A DNA stretch of 64,000 bases, taken from Psychrosphaera algicola. Lineage in GTDB: Bacteria > Pseudomonadota > Gammaproteobacteria > Enterobacterales > Alteromonadaceae. The stretch is from NCBI RefSeq assembly GCF_028401425.1, contig NZ_JAQOMS010000002.1, positions 744,001 to 808,000 on the forward strand, read 5' to 3'. The notes below the pieces were generated by a model. It saw only the letters and a list, made by a program, of their open reading frames with translations, was not told the DNA's origin and made no database searches. Both the position numbers and the translations under genes were made by a program. Within the stretch, counting starts at the first letter, position 1. The number at the start of each line of letters is the position of its first letter. Of the stretch, positions 1-10,227 are shown piece after piece.

Positions 1-95
1 TCAAAAATCCATAAAAAATAATTTCAATTCAGACTTCAATAATTTATCACAATCATTGATACTTGAGTGAATAATCCATAAAAAAACGGAATGCA

Positions 96-770
96 ATGGG
101 CCTTTATCCACATAAATACGGTTTAGCAGATGATTGCACTATCAAAGAAGTTAATGCGTTTAAAAAACAAAGTAATTGGGGAGAAATGCCCGCTTTTTTT
201 AGCCTAGTCTCAAATTCCATCGCTGAAGTTGAAGGATATATGTCATACGGCTTCGATAATGCCTATAAAACAATAATTGACCGTAAAAACTGGAATTACG
301 ATAAACTCGGTCGATTACCTAACGTGAACCCACATTCGTTAGAATTGCATGCGCCATTAACTAAACCTAAATTATGTATATTGCATGTATTTTCTGAAAT
401 TGGTTATGAACTTTTAGCGTTTCCATACGTCAATGGTAAGGTCGTTGACGAATATATTAGTGGTGATCCAAATATGGACTTTCACGTATGGAATCCTACA
501 ACTATGAAATATTTAGTTCGGATAAATCAATTGCACAAATTCATCGCCTTTACGATTAAAAATGGTGACGATGCGGATATGGCGTTAATAATTCATGCGC
601 ATATTGTCGTTACCCGTATAATTGAAAAGTTACATCGCGATTTTGAAATTGTTGGCGAAAAAGGCACAGACATTAAAGCCGCATTTGCCAGCCAAAACAT
701 CAACCCTAACTTGCCTCCTGAAGAAGCAATTATTGCAGCACAAATGGAAAATGAATCATCATCAAAATAA
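96..770 (+). CDS. Hypothetical protein, 224 aa
   Basis: I do not recognise this protein. It is soluble-looking, with no signal peptide or membrane segment. The middle is rich in aromatic residues and His (for example HVWNPTTMKY near residue 130), a helical stretch follows around residues 150-190, and the tail is Pro/Glu-rich and ends in Ser-Ser-Ser-Lys. The ATG is preceded at short distance by a GGA that could serve as ribosome binding site. An overlapping ATG five bases upstream leads quickly to a stop. It lies 28 bases before bepA on the same strand and may share a transcript with it. The 95 bases before it show no clear promoter. Function is left open. Confidence 0.6.
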   Translation: MGLYPHKYGLADDCTIKEVNAFKKQSNWGEMPAFFSLVSNSIAEVEGYMSYGFDNAYKTIIDRKNWNYDKLGRLPNVNPHSLELHAPLTKPKLCILHVFSEIGYELLAFPYVNGKVVDEYISGDPNMDFHVWNPTTMKYLVRINQLHKFIAFTIKNGDDADMALIIHAHIVVTRIIEKLHRDFEIVGEKGTDIKAAFASQNINPNLPPEEAIIAAQMENESSSK

Positions 771-798
771 CCAGCAAACCAAAGAGCGCAATTAATTT

Positions 799-2263
799 AT
801 GAGTTCTCTAAAATCCTGTTTTTACGGTATTATTTTCACCTTCGGTTTGGTTTTTACCGCCCAGTCATTTGCCACAAGCAATGAACTTCCGGATCTTGGA
901 CAATCAGCGCTTACCGTACTTAGTATTGAAAAAGAAATACGTTTGGGAGAACTCATCTACAATGAGTTACGGGGCCAGTCTGGAGTCATTAGCGATCCAC
1001 TAATTAGTGAGTATATAAATTCACTTGGGAATCGACTTGTTGCGCACTCACAGGACGTCAAATTTCCCTTTACTTTTTTACAATTAACAGTTCAGATATA
1101 AATGCATTTGCATTTTATGGTGGCCATATAGGCGTGCATTCGGGGCTTATTACTGCAGCCGATTCTGAAAGTGAGCTAGCCTCCGTTTTGGCGCACGAAA
1201 TTGCTCACGTGACACAACGTCATTTAGCTCGTCGGCAACAAGCCGCTGCGGCTCAATCACCTCTAACATTAGCTGGTATACTCGGCTCGTTACTAATGGC
1301 AATGGTCAGCCCAGAAGCCATGATTGCTTCTATGATGGCGACAACAGCAGGTAGTCAACAATCCATGATTAATTACACGCGAGGTAATGAACAAGAAGCG
1401 GATAACATTGGAATGAATGTACTAGCCACTGCCGGTTACGACCCCTATGCTGCAAGTGATTTTTTTGCAAAACTTCAGGATAAAGTTCGCTTCAAAACCG
1501 CACTGCCTGCGTTTTTAGTGACCCATCCACTACCCGACTCTCGCGTTACCGATGCTCGCCTTCGAGCCCATCAATATGAGAAGAAGTTTTATCCCGATTC
1601 ACTTGAATTTTTAATGGTAAAACATAGATTATTGGCACGTTTTAGTGGCAACAATCCCGATCTTATTGCCATACTCGAAGATAAAGTTAAAAAATCCCAA
1701 GGAAACCGCTTATTTGCAGCGAGTTATGGCTTGGCGTTAGCTTATTTAGACAACAAACAATACGCCGAAGCAGAAAAGTTACTAAATAAATTAGAGCAAC
1801 AAGCTCCTGAAACCTATATTTATTGGATAGTTTCTCAGACTTACATAATGCCAAGGGGACCTCTGAAGAATATATACCGGCACTGGCTGAGGCTTTTAAA
1901 TTTCGCCCTAACAATTCGGTAGTCACACTAAATTATGCAAGTGTCCTTATCGAAAGTAAAAAGTATGATGAGGCTATTCAATTACTCGAATATTATTTGT
2001 TAGCCAAGCCAAATGACTTTCTTGCAACACAAATATTAAGAACGGCATACAAAAAAATTAATAATATGGCAAAATACCACGCCACAAGCGCAGAATATTT
2101 TGCATTAATGTCAAATTATACGGCAGCGATACAAGCTACTGACCGAGCACTCACTTTTTTACCTGAGGTGAACCGCTCTGAAATTAGTCGGTTAGAGGCA
2201 TTAAAACGAAGTTATCGTGAGCGCTCTAAATACATAATGGAAATTAAAGGAAAAAAACGATGA
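799..2263 (+). CDS. bepA: BepA-like periplasmic M48 metalloprotease with TPRs (two frame breaks)
   Basis: A periplasmic zinc metalloprotease and chaperone that helps assemble outer-membrane proteins such as LptD and degrades stalled ones. The reconstructed protein is about 488 aa. It has an N-terminal signal peptide ending near AQSFA, the zinc motif HEIAH around residue 133, the third zinc ligand in the GNEQEAD segment around residue 196, and tetratricopeptide-like helices in the C-terminal third (KKYDEAIQLLEYYLL). The frame breaks twice. The T run at 1074-1079 is one base short, and restoring it gives the FYGGHIGVHSG segment expected before HExxH. The TT at 1823-1824 is also one base short. 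The stop overlaps the arsC start by four bases, so the two genes are probably cotranscribed. Confidence 0.88.
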
Positions 2264-2607
2264 GTTTGGTCATTTATCATAACCCTCGATGTTCAAAGAG
2301 CCGACAAACACTTGAACTTGTTCAACAAAAGTCAAACGACATCGAAGTCATCGAATACCTAAAAACACCACCTAGTGCCGAAGAGTTAACGGCAATCATT
2401 GCTATGTTGGGTATTTCAGCTCGAACGCTAATCCGCACAAAAGAAACTGAATATAAGACGTCAGGGCTTGAAGACAAATCACTCACTGACCAACAAGTTA
2501 TTGAACTTATGGTAAACAATCCAAAAGTCATCGAACGACCTATCGTTGTTGCCAACGGCAAAGCAGCAATAGGCAGACCTCCTGAAAACGTTTTGGATAT
2601 TTTATAA
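2260..2607 (+). CDS. arsC: Arsenate reductase (glutaredoxin-type, ArsC family)
   Basis: 115 aa, the usual size for ArsC. Family members reduce arsenate to arsenite with glutathione and glutaredoxin in the cytoplasm, although some homologues have other thiol roles. The catalytic Cys lies in NPRCSKSRQT near residue 11, and the conserved C-terminal region ERPIVV followed by AAIGRPPE is present. The ATG overlaps the bepA stop (ATGA), so it is translationally coupled. No arsR, arsB or acr3 gene is adjacent, so an arsenic-resistance operon is not supported. It sits in the BepA-ArsC-WrbA string, which I recall as a common arrangement in related gammaproteobacteria. The frame is intact. Confidence 0.88.
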   Translation: MSLVIYHNPRCSKSRQTLELVQQKSNDIEVIEYLKTPPSAEELTAIIAMLGISARTLIRTKETEYKTSGLEDKSLTDQQVIELMVNNPKVIERPIVVANGKAAIGRPPENVLDIL

Positions 2608-2609
2608 TA

Positions 2610-3177
2610 GTGACAACCCCTACCTGCTCGTCTTATATTATTCCAGACACGGTTCTGTATTGAATATGGCAAAAGCAATTGCCAAGGGTTCTGAATCTAT
2701 GGGATTAGAAGCTCGAATACGTACTGTAAATGACAGTAATGAACAGCCATCTGTTTTTCCCGATGTGACATTAGATGACTTAAAACATTGCTCTGCGTTA
2801 GCCTTAGGCAGTCCCTGTCGATTTGGTCAGATGGCTGTGCCATTACAAGCATTTCTTCAGCAAACGTCAACACAATGGCTCTCTGGTGATTTAATCGATA
2901 AACCAGCAAGCGTGTTTACGAGTAGCTCTAGTATGCACGGCGGTAACGAGTCAACTCTATTATCAATGTCTTTACCTTTATTGCATCATGGTATGTTATT
3001 GCTCGGAGTTCCGTATTCTGAGCCCGCATTACATAACACTGACGCAGGGGCAGTCCATATGGTCCAAGTCATGTTTCAGGGCTAAAATCTGATACCACAT
3101 TAACAGCAGACGAAAAGGCCATTTGTTTTACATTAGGAAAACGATTAGCCACCACAGCATTAAAACTCAACTCATAA
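2610..3177 (+). CDS. wrbA: WrbA-like NAD(P)H:quinone oxidoreductase (two frame breaks)
   Basis: A flavodoxin-fold protein of the WrbA type, which reduces quinones by two electrons using FMN and NAD(P)H. The reconstructed length is about 189 aa. The N-terminal phosphate-binding loop reads YYSRHGSVLNMA, followed by GSPCRFG near residue 68 and SSSSMHGGNE near residue 105, all typical of the family. I place the start at GTG 2610, three bases after arsC ends. Two breaks are seen. One base is missing between 2613 and 2621 (an A or C run), and the G run near 3047-3050 is one short. Restoring the latter gives GSPYGPSHVSG and a natural C-terminus ending LKLNS at 3177. Confidence 0.82.
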
Positions 3178-3186
3178 GAATCTGAT

Positions 3187-3654
3187 ATGCAAAAATTTGA
3201 CAATAGTGAACACGCGTTCAAAACAGCGCCTATGGCGAGTTTTGTGCGAAAACTAAAATTAATGGGAGTTACGGGATACCTAGGCTTAGTCGCCTATTAC
3301 CCTATGTTATTTTTTGTGCTCGACCCGAACGCCAACAATTTGGCCTATATCACCCTCGTTTTATTTTGGTTACCTATGTTAACGGCTATTCCAGAGTTTA
3401 CTTAAAGGCAACCCATATACCTATGCCTATGGAGCAACTTTGTCATCATGTGGTGTTATATCCATGGTTTGACGGCAATATGGACATTTGAAGGGCCAAA
3501 GATTTTTATAGCGATTGAATTATTGCTTTTGACTCTCGGATTTATAGGTAATACATATTTTGCACGTTACCGAGGTAGAGAACTTGGAATGGCATTGCCT
3601 AAAATCAAAGAGCTTAAAGAAGCTGAAAAACAGGCTTTTGAAAAGAAAATATAA
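3187..3654 (+). CDS. DUF2069-type small inner-membrane protein (frame breaks)
   Basis: A small membrane protein of about 155 aa with four probable transmembrane helices: around LMGVTGYLGLVAYYP, the following LAYITLVLFWLPML, one after the NPYTYAYG segment, and FIAIELLLLTLGFIG. The sequence NPYTYAY before the third helix and the charged tail (KIKELKEAEKQAFEKK) fit the DUF2069 family, whose role is unknown. The frame changes near 3395-3410 and again near 3439-3441. Three one-base additions in GG, GGG and TTT runs would give one continuous protein. It starts 10 bases after the WrbA-like gene and is likely the last gene of that operon, since a terminator follows. Confidence 0.72.
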
Positions 3655-3683
3655 TGATTTGATATTTAAACATTTAAATATCA

Positions 3684-3727
3684 TTAAAAAAATGCGCTAT
3701 ACCTTGAGGTTTAGCGCATTTTTTATA
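3684..3727. terminator. Bidirectional rho-independent terminator
   Basis: Inverted repeat AATGCGCTA / TAGCGCATT with a 12-base loop, flanked by an A run on the left and a T run on the right. It lies between two convergent genes and could end transcription from both sides. Confidence 0.75.
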
Positions 3728-3738
3728 AAACAGTATTC

Positions 3739-4134
3739 TTAGTTTAATGCAGATAAAAGATTTGAATCTAATCCATTTTCAACGATACCAATAACCGCTT
3801 TACAATGTTCAACTGAAAACTCACCTTCCGCAATTTGTGCATTAAGCTTTGCACGACTGCGCTCAATTGTATTTGAAATAGCGTCTTTGTCGCTTTTATC
3901 AATCTTCAAGCTACTAATTTTTTTATCCAGTTTTTCATAATGAGGATATAATTTGCTTTCTGATTGGTACGCAGCTGCGCGAACTGACGGGTGGTAATCT
4001 TCACAACCATTTAAGTTAACTAAAAAGAAGTTTAAGTAACTTGAAACTGAAATCAATTTCAAACTTTGACTATCAGCAGCTTGTGCGCCAAACGCTAAAC
4101 TCGCAGCCAAAAGACAAGCAGTCAATTTTTTCAT
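3739..4134 (-). CDS. Secreted hypothetical protein, 131 aa
   Basis: The protein starts with a clear Sec signal peptide (MKKLTACLLAASLAFG, probable cleavage after AQA). The mature part is about 112 aa, mostly helical and charged, with two cysteines (NGCEDYH and EHCKAV) that could form a disulfide in the periplasm. No family is recognised. It is monocistronic: a terminator lies just downstream and the icd gene upstream is separated by its own terminator. Confidence 0.65.
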   Translation of the reverse strand: MKKLTACLLAASLAFGAQAADSQSLKLISVSSYLNFFLVNLNGCEDYHPSVRAAAYQSESKLYPHYEKLDKKISSLKIDKSDKDAISNTIERSRAKLNAQIAEGEFSVEHCKAVIGIVENGLDSNLLSALN

Positions 4135-4233
4135 AATTATTCTCTACGCTATTATTATTATATCTATGCACAGACTTTAATCACAAACGTATTGTAATTC
4201 AATGAACATTCGATATATTTTCGTAAATAATTG

Positions 4234-4265
4234 AAAAAAAGCCGGAACCTAAGTTCCAGCTTTTC
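4234..4265 (-). terminator. Rho-independent terminator downstream of icd
   Basis: Read on the minus strand, a stem built from GCTGGAAC and GTTCCGGC (one mismatch, loop TTAG) is followed by seven T residues. It sits 29 bases after the icd stop codon. Confidence 0.75.
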
Positions 4266-4294
4266 TAAATCGAATATTTTGTTAATTCAAAGAA

Positions 4295-6518
4295 CTAAGC
4301 AATTAAATCCATTGCAGAATTAAACGTCGCACTAGGACGCATTGCCGCAAAGCCTTTTTCATCAGACGGCTTATAATAACCACCGATGTCCATGCTTGAA
4401 CCTTGTACTTTATTCAACTCATCAACAATTTTAGCTTCATTATCAGTCAAGAATTTTGCCACTGCACTAAACTTACTTTGCAACTCTGCATCAGCTGTTT
4501 GTGCTGCAAGTTCTTGAGCCCAGTATGTCGCTAGATAAAAATGTGAACCACGGTTATCAAGCTCATTCACTTTACGTGAAGGCGACTTGTTATTATCTAA
4601 AAACGTCGCAGTTGCTTTATCTAATGTATCCGCTAAAACTTGCGCTTTAGGATTATCATTAGTATTTGCTAAATGCTCATACGATGCAGCCAGTGCCAAA
4701 AACTCACCAAGAGAATCCCAACGTAAGTGGTTTTCTTTTTCGAACTGTTGAACGTGTTTTGGTGCAGAACCACCAGCGCCTGTTTCAAACAAACCACCGC
4801 CATTCATTAGTGGAACAATTGAAAGCATTTTAGCAGACGTACCTAATTCTAAGATTGGGAATAAATCGGTTAGGTAGTCACGCAAAACGTTACCAGTTAC
4901 AGAAATAGTATCTTCACCTTTCTTCACACGGTCTAATGTAAAACGAGTCGCGTCTTCTGGAGATAAAATACGTAAATCTAAGCCGTCGGTATCGTGATCT
5001 TTTAAGTACAAATTAACTTTATTAATGATTTGCGCGTCATGTGCACGAGCTTCGTTTAACCAAAATACGGCTGGCATTCCAGATAAACGAGAGCGGTTAA
5101 CCGCTAATTTTACCCAGTCTTGGATAGGTGCGTCTTTAACTTGACACATGCGGTAAATATCACCCGCTTCAACATTGTGTTCAAATACAAGATTACCGTC
5201 TTGGTCAGTTACTTTAACTGTACCCGTTGAACCAACTTCAAACGTTTTATCGTGTGAACCGTATTCTTCAGCTTTTTGAGCCATAAGACCAACGTTAGGA
5301 ACAGTCCCCATAGTTGATGGATCAAAAGCACCATTTTCAATACAGAACGAAATCGTTTCTTGGTAAACACCCGCATAACAACGGTCAGGAATTACCGCTT
5401 TCATGTCTTGTAATTTACCTTCTGCATTCCACATTTGACCTGAAGAACGAATTGCAGCAGGCATAGAAGCGTCAATGATAACGTCTGAAGGTACGTGTAA
5501 GTTAGTGATACCTTTATCTGAATCAACCATTGCGATTGCTGGGTTATTTTCATAAACCGCAGCAATGTCCGCTTTGATTTGAGCTTGAGTTGCCTCGTCC
5601 AATGACGCAAGTTTTGCTTCAACATCACCAAAACCGTTATTTACGTCAACGCCTAATTTTGCAAATGTTTCACCGTGTTTCGCAAAAACGTCTTTATAAA
5701 ATGCTTTAACGATATGACCAAAAATAATTGGATCAGACACTTTCATCATTGTCGCTTTTAGATGAGCGGAGAACAAAACACCAGACGCTTTAGCATCTGC
5801 AATTTCTGCAGTTAAAAATTCTTGCAGTTTTTTAACACTTAAAAACGTGCCGTCGACAATCTCTTTCGCTAATACAGGAATAGACTCTTTTAAAACAGTG
5901 ACGGAACCGTCTGTTGCGACAAGCTCGACTTTCAATGAACCGTCATTAGCAATTGTTGCTGATTTTTCATTTTCGAAAAAATCGCCATCTTTCATATGTG
6001 CAACATGTGATTTTGAATCTTTCGACCAAGCCCCCATCGAGTGTGGGTTTTTCTTAGCATATTGCTTAACAGCACCTTGGTGCTCTGCGGTCCGAGTTAC
6101 CTTCACGTAAAACAGGATTTACCGCTGAACCTAATACTTTAGAATAGCGAGCACGGACATCTTGCTCTTGCTCTGTTTTTGGCTCTTCTGGAAATTCAGG
6201 TAATTTATAACCTTGCGCTTGAAGTTCTTTAATTACCGCTTTCAACTGAGGAATAGATGCTGAAATATTTGGCAATTTGATAATGTTTGCTTCAGGCGTT
6301 TTTGCAACTTGACCTAAATAGGCAAGTTCGTCTTCAATTCGTTGGTCTTCTGGCAAATATTCTGCAAAATTAGCGATGATACGGCCCGCAAGTGAAATGT
6401 CGCGAGTTTCTACGTCTATACCAGCAGTCGCACTAAATGCTTCTACAACTGGTAAGAAAGAATAAGTCGCCAAAGCCGGCGCTTCATCTGTTTTTGTATA
6501 GATGATTTTAGATGTCAT
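4295..6518 (-). CDS. icd: NADP-dependent isocitrate dehydrogenase, monomeric type (one frame break)
   Basis: A TCA-cycle enzyme that oxidatively decarboxylates isocitrate to 2-oxoglutarate using NADP+. The reconstructed length is about 740 aa, the normal size of the monomeric IDH family, which is unrelated in length to the 45-kDa dimeric form. Recognisable segments are the N-terminal SKIIYTKTDEAPALATYS, NPVLREGNSDRRAP near residue 130, KKNPHSMGAWS, GTSAKMLSIVPLMNGGG and the C-terminal DNRGSHFYLATYWAQ. The frame breaks at about 6084-6092. Removing one base, or adding two, joins RRAP to AVKQYAKKNPHSM. The gene is divergent from rluE across a 228-base intergenic region and has its own terminator. 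Confidence 0.93.
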
Positions 6519-6746
6519 TGATTTTCCCTACATTTTTTGCAGTCGAGTGTCGGTCGCAAAATTTCGGACGACTAATCCGTTTTGTTGTGTTTAAACTACA
6601 AAACAACTGAGACCGACAAGTTTAACAGTATGAAAATCGTTCAATATTTGTTCAATACTCAACGAAATCAATTTTAGTCTGAAATTTGGGTGTGAATACT
6701 ATAAAATACTGGCCATTAATGAAAGAGTTTTATCAGATTAGGTGTT

Positions 6747-7463
6747 ATGTATTTTTCTAATAAGTCCGACACAAGAAATATAAAGAAACCTGCCAAGGGT
6801 GTTATCCGTAAAGCATCTTCGGGAAATAAAAGTAAAAAACCAAACCAATTTGGTGCAACTATGGCTCGGCGGAAAACAACCAAACCTAGTAATGCATCAA
6901 CCAAGGTTGAGCCGACAACAACTAAAATAATATTGTTTAACAAACCTTTTAATGTGCTGACCCAATTTACCGATGCTGATGGCCGTGAAACCCTAAAAAA
7001 TTATATCGATATACCCGCGGTATATCCGGCGGGAAGATTAGATAGAGACAGTGAAGGCTTGCTTGTTTTAACCAATAACGGAAAATTGCAAAATAAAATC
7101 TCCAGTCCTAAATTTAAAACAACCAAATGCTATTGGGTACAGGTCGAAAACATTCCAAATGATGAAAAATTACAACAATTGCGTGATGGCGTAGAGCTTA
7201 AAGATGGCTTAACTAAACCCGCCGAAATTAGGATAATTGCGCAACCTGAACTAGTAGGGCCAAGAAATCCACCAATCAGAGAGCGGCAATCAATACCAAC
7301 ATGTTGGTTAGAAATCACCATTAGTGAAGGTAGAAATCGTCAAGTCAGGCGAATGACCGCTCATATTGGACACCCTACGCTAAGGTTAATTCGATATCGT
7401 GTTGGAAACTGGACGTTGGACGGTATTGAAACAGGTACATTCAATGTTATTGAACAAAAGTAA
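6747..7463 (+). CDS. rluE: 23S rRNA pseudouridine synthase RluE-like
   Basis: RsuA/RluE-family pseudouridine synthase, 238 aa. RluE modifies U2457 in the peptidyl-transferase region of 23S rRNA. The catalytic Asp lies in PAGRLDRDSEGLL near residue 97, the ILFNKPFNVLTQF segment opens the catalytic domain near residue 64, and EGRNRQVRRM lies near residue 195. There is no S4 domain. Instead the first 60 residues are a basic, low-complexity linker, as in RluE rather than RsuA or RluB. The frame is intact. It is divergent from icd. Confidence 0.88.
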   Translation: MYFSNKSDTRNIKKPAKGVIRKASSGNKSKKPNQFGATMARRKTTKPSNASTKVEPTTTKIILFNKPFNVLTQFTDADGRETLKNYIDIPAVYPAGRLDRDSEGLLVLTNNGKLQNKISSPKFKTTKCYWVQVENIPNDEKLQQLRDGVELKDGLTKPAEIRIIAQPELVGPRNPPIRERQSIPTCWLEITISEGRNRQVRRMTAHIGHPTLRLIRYRVGNWTLDGIETGTFNVIEQK

Positions 7464-7909
7464 TACCGTTTTCGGTTTGGTATTCCACTTTATTTTATGC
7501 GGTTTTAAAAATATGTTGTAAATACGATCAACGGCTCCAAAAAAGAGAACGTACAAAAATATTGAGACTAGAAATATTGAGGCTAAATAAAACTGATTAA
7601 AAGCATGATTAGCAACGACATTTAGAATGTCCATGCCCAAGGCACTCTCATCCAAATAATATGATGCCTCCGCTCTTCAAATATCGTTAACTAAATCAGG
7701 TACAGCACCAACACAAGTCCCACCTTCGTAAAAAAATTTAGGTTGGTAATTGCGGCAATGCGCTGTAAATTCGGCAACAACAAGATTGTTGGGTAAAAGT
7801 GCAATTACAAAAGCCAATCAGTGGCCAATTTGTCATTCTTACTGTATTGATAACGTGTTGGATACGTTCCAATGCAAATCATTTTTTCAGAACTAAACAC
7901 GGAATTAAT
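7464..7909. other. 446-base gap between rluE and the esterase gene
   Basis: No convincing gene is seen. The minus strand holds an 89-codon frame (7386-7655, TTG start, GGAGGC ten bases upstream, one hydrophobic stretch) that overlaps the rluE 3' end. I regard it as doubtful. The end of the gap (7799-7909) is open in the esterase frame but does not look like protein sequence of that family. The esterase promoter presumably lies here. Confidence 0.4.
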
Positions 7910-9074
7910 ATGCGATTTTTTAAGGCTACTTGTTTATTCATTTTGAGCTTAACTAACATTTTTGCGGTTCATGCGAATGAAGAATCGGTACATTATGAAG
8001 TTTTCTTTTCGAAACAACTAAACGAAGAGCGCAGAATACTAGTTAAGTTACCCAAAAACTATTTTTCAAATACTGAAAAAACATACCCAGTTATTTATCT
8101 GCCGGGGTCAAAAGATGACTTGTCATTGTTAACAGGTTTGTTAAGCAGGCTTGTCGAACAAAATGCGGCGCCTGAAGTCATAATTGCCGTCATTGAAAAC
8201 ACTGACAGGACTAGAGACTTAACGCCAACGGTAAACCAGGATCCTAGAGGCCCTGTCGGACAAGGGGTGGTGGCGACAAATACCTCAATTTTGTTGAAAT
8301 GGAATTGATCCCGCGCATGGATAAAACTTACCGAACACATGATTATCGAATTTTCTCTGGTTCGTCTATTGGTGGGCTTTTGGTCATACACGCTTTGCAC
8401 AGCAGACCTCACCTATTCCAAGCGCATTTAGCGTTTAGCCCAGCGGTTTGGTGGGGCGCGAGAACAACCGTACAAGAGGCTAAAAATTCATATCCAAAAC
8501 AAAACACTTTGATAACTATTTATATATGAACATCGGCGAAGAAGGTGGGGAAATGCGCGAAGTTTACGATGACTTTCATTCATTTTTGCAAAATAACAAA
8601 CCCTCTGATTTAAAATTGGTTACCGATGTTTTTCCAAATGTGGCACATGCTTTAACCACCCCAGCAGGGTTATTTAATGCTTATCACAGCTTGTTTTTAC
8701 CTATGCAGATGCCAATGAGCGCATATATCGGAAATCCAACTTCTATTGACCTATATTACAAGCGCCTATCGTCACAGTGGGGCATCGTCACGATACCACC
8801 AGAGGCAAATGTCAGGCAAATTGGCTATAACCTCATTAACCAGCAAAAATTTGAATCCGCTATTGAAGTATTTAAACACAATATTAAACTTCACCCTGAT
8901 TCCGCAGATGCACAATACGGGTTAGCCTATGGTTATGAAATGAATGGCAACCTACAAGCAGCCCTGAAACAAGCCAATATCGCTTTAGAGGTGGTTGATA
9001 AAGAACATCCATATTTCAGTTTTTTTGTAAATGCGCAAGCAAGACTCAGATCAGAAGTTGCTAAACCTAAATAA
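7910..9074 (+). CDS. Secreted Fes/EstD-type esterase with C-terminal TPR region (two frame breaks)
   Basis: An alpha/beta-hydrolase of the putative-esterase (Fes/esterase D) family, about 388 aa after repair. I choose ATG 7910 because it begins a good signal peptide (MRFFKATCLFILSL, cleavage near AVHA). The nucleophile elbow is GSSIGG near residue 152, the substrate-pocket segment is AFSPAVWWG, and the likely catalytic His is in PNVAHALT. Residues from about 300 to the end (NLINQQKFESAIEVFKHNIKL) form a tetratricopeptide pair. Breaks lie at the G run near 8263-8267 and at the A run near 8501-8504, each one base short. Substrate is unknown. Relatives act on acyl esters or siderophores, and nothing nearby supports a siderophore role. 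Confidence 0.78.
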
Positions 9075-9103
9075 ATAACACAATAAAAGTACAGTAAACT
9101 TAA

Positions 9104-9989
9104 CTACAGTGGTTGAATTTGTTCTACAAATGCGTGTTTTTTGAAAAACGTCATAGATGCTTTAAACACAGCTTTTGCTTGTTTGGGACGAGAATGACTT
9201 AAGCTATGTTCACCCCCTCGACTTCGATGTATTCAAATTCATGACCGCTGTTTTTTAATTCAAGTGCAAAATCTCGTGTCATTTGTACAGGTACAACATT
9301 GTCTGCCGTACCATGGACGAGGAAAAAAGGTGGGTCTTGTTTATCTAGATACGTTATTGGTGAAATGGCTGCGAGTGCAACCTGTTTATCTATTTGTTCG
9401 CTGTTGGCAAAGCGCTCAACTAATACAAAATCTTGGTACTCCTTGCGCCTAAAGTCGGCAAGACTTCCTGAATACGCGATAACAGCTCGTACCGAAGCAT
9501 CATAGTTTGGGTAAATGCCATGATCATCAAATCCTTCTGCATTCCCTGTTACCCCAACCATAGTTGCTAAATAGCCACCCGCTGATATTCCGCTGACAAT
9601 GATCCGGTTTGGATCTAGGTTGAATGCTTCTGAGTGTGCCTTTAAAAACGAATTGCAGACTTTACATCTTCAATAGCCGCAGGAAAACGATACTCAGGTG
9701 CTAGTCGATACATTACGCTTGCTGCAACAACGCCACGTTTTGCCATCTTTTCTAGATGTTTGTTAAATTTACTTTTATCCCCCTTGATTAACCCGCCGCC
9801 ATGAATAAACACCATTACCGGAGATAGCGTCTTATTTTGCCGCGCTGGCAAAGCAATATTTATACGCAGTATTAGGCCATCGACCTTGCCGATGGGGATA
9901 TCCGTTGTAAGGCCCGCAGGCAAATCTTCAAGTGGAAGACTAAATGAACTTGAACTTATAAAAATCAATGAAATCATGAATAAACGCAT
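9104..9989 (-). CDS. Secreted BD-FAE/HSL-type alpha/beta hydrolase (two frame breaks)
   Basis: Carboxylesterase of the BD-FAE/hormone-sensitive-lipase group, about 295 aa after repair. An N-terminal signal peptide (MRLFMISLIFISSSS) is followed by the oxyanion motif HGGG near residue 65, the nucleophile motif GISAGG near residue 133 and the catalytic Asp in HGTADNVVP near residue 233. The expected catalytic His appears in GGEHS near residue 260 only when the frame is restored. The T run at 9639-9643 and the G run (plus-strand C run) at 9212-9216 each lack one base. It converges with the TPR esterase, the two stops being 30 bases apart. Substrate is unknown. Confidence 0.78.
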
Positions 9990-10145
9990 GGGACTCCTAC
10001 AAATTTAACGGGTTTAATTTTTTAGCTGAAAACAGAACACCTGCGAGTCAATCTACCTTAAGGGTGATTTAAGTTAAAACCTAGTTAAAAGAGAGATTAG
10101 CACTTAATACCGCACGATTTTATCTTTACAAAGTTAAATATTTTG

Positions 10146-10159
10146 TTGATTTAGATCAA
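10146..10159. promoter_or_regulatory. FNR/ANR-type binding site
   Basis: TTGAT-TTAG-ATCAA is a perfect match to the FNR half-site palindrome TTGAT-N4-ATCAA. It is 69 bases upstream of the GbsR-type gene that precedes cydAB, a position that fits oxygen-dependent control of the bd oxidase. Confidence 0.65.
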
Positions 10160-10227
10160 TAAACAATTTAAGGTTTCAGAAATTACTGAACACTCTAAAA
10201 CTACAAAACAAAAATAGGCACATTGAC

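Noticed and set aside
799..2263. Programmed frameshifting in bepA or other genes
   Set aside because: Breaks are scattered over ~25 unrelated genes, lack stimulatory structures and heptamer slippery sites, and occur in a tRNA as well.
2260..2607. Arsenic resistance operon
   Set aside because: ArsC-family protein only. No regulator or efflux gene is adjacent, and the neighbours are bepA and a WrbA-like gene.
7386..7655. Minus-strand 89-codon frame with one hydrophobic stretch and a GGAGGC site
   Set aside because: It needs a TTG start, overlaps the rluE 3' end, and the part outside the overlap has no family features. Kept only as a note in the gap entry.
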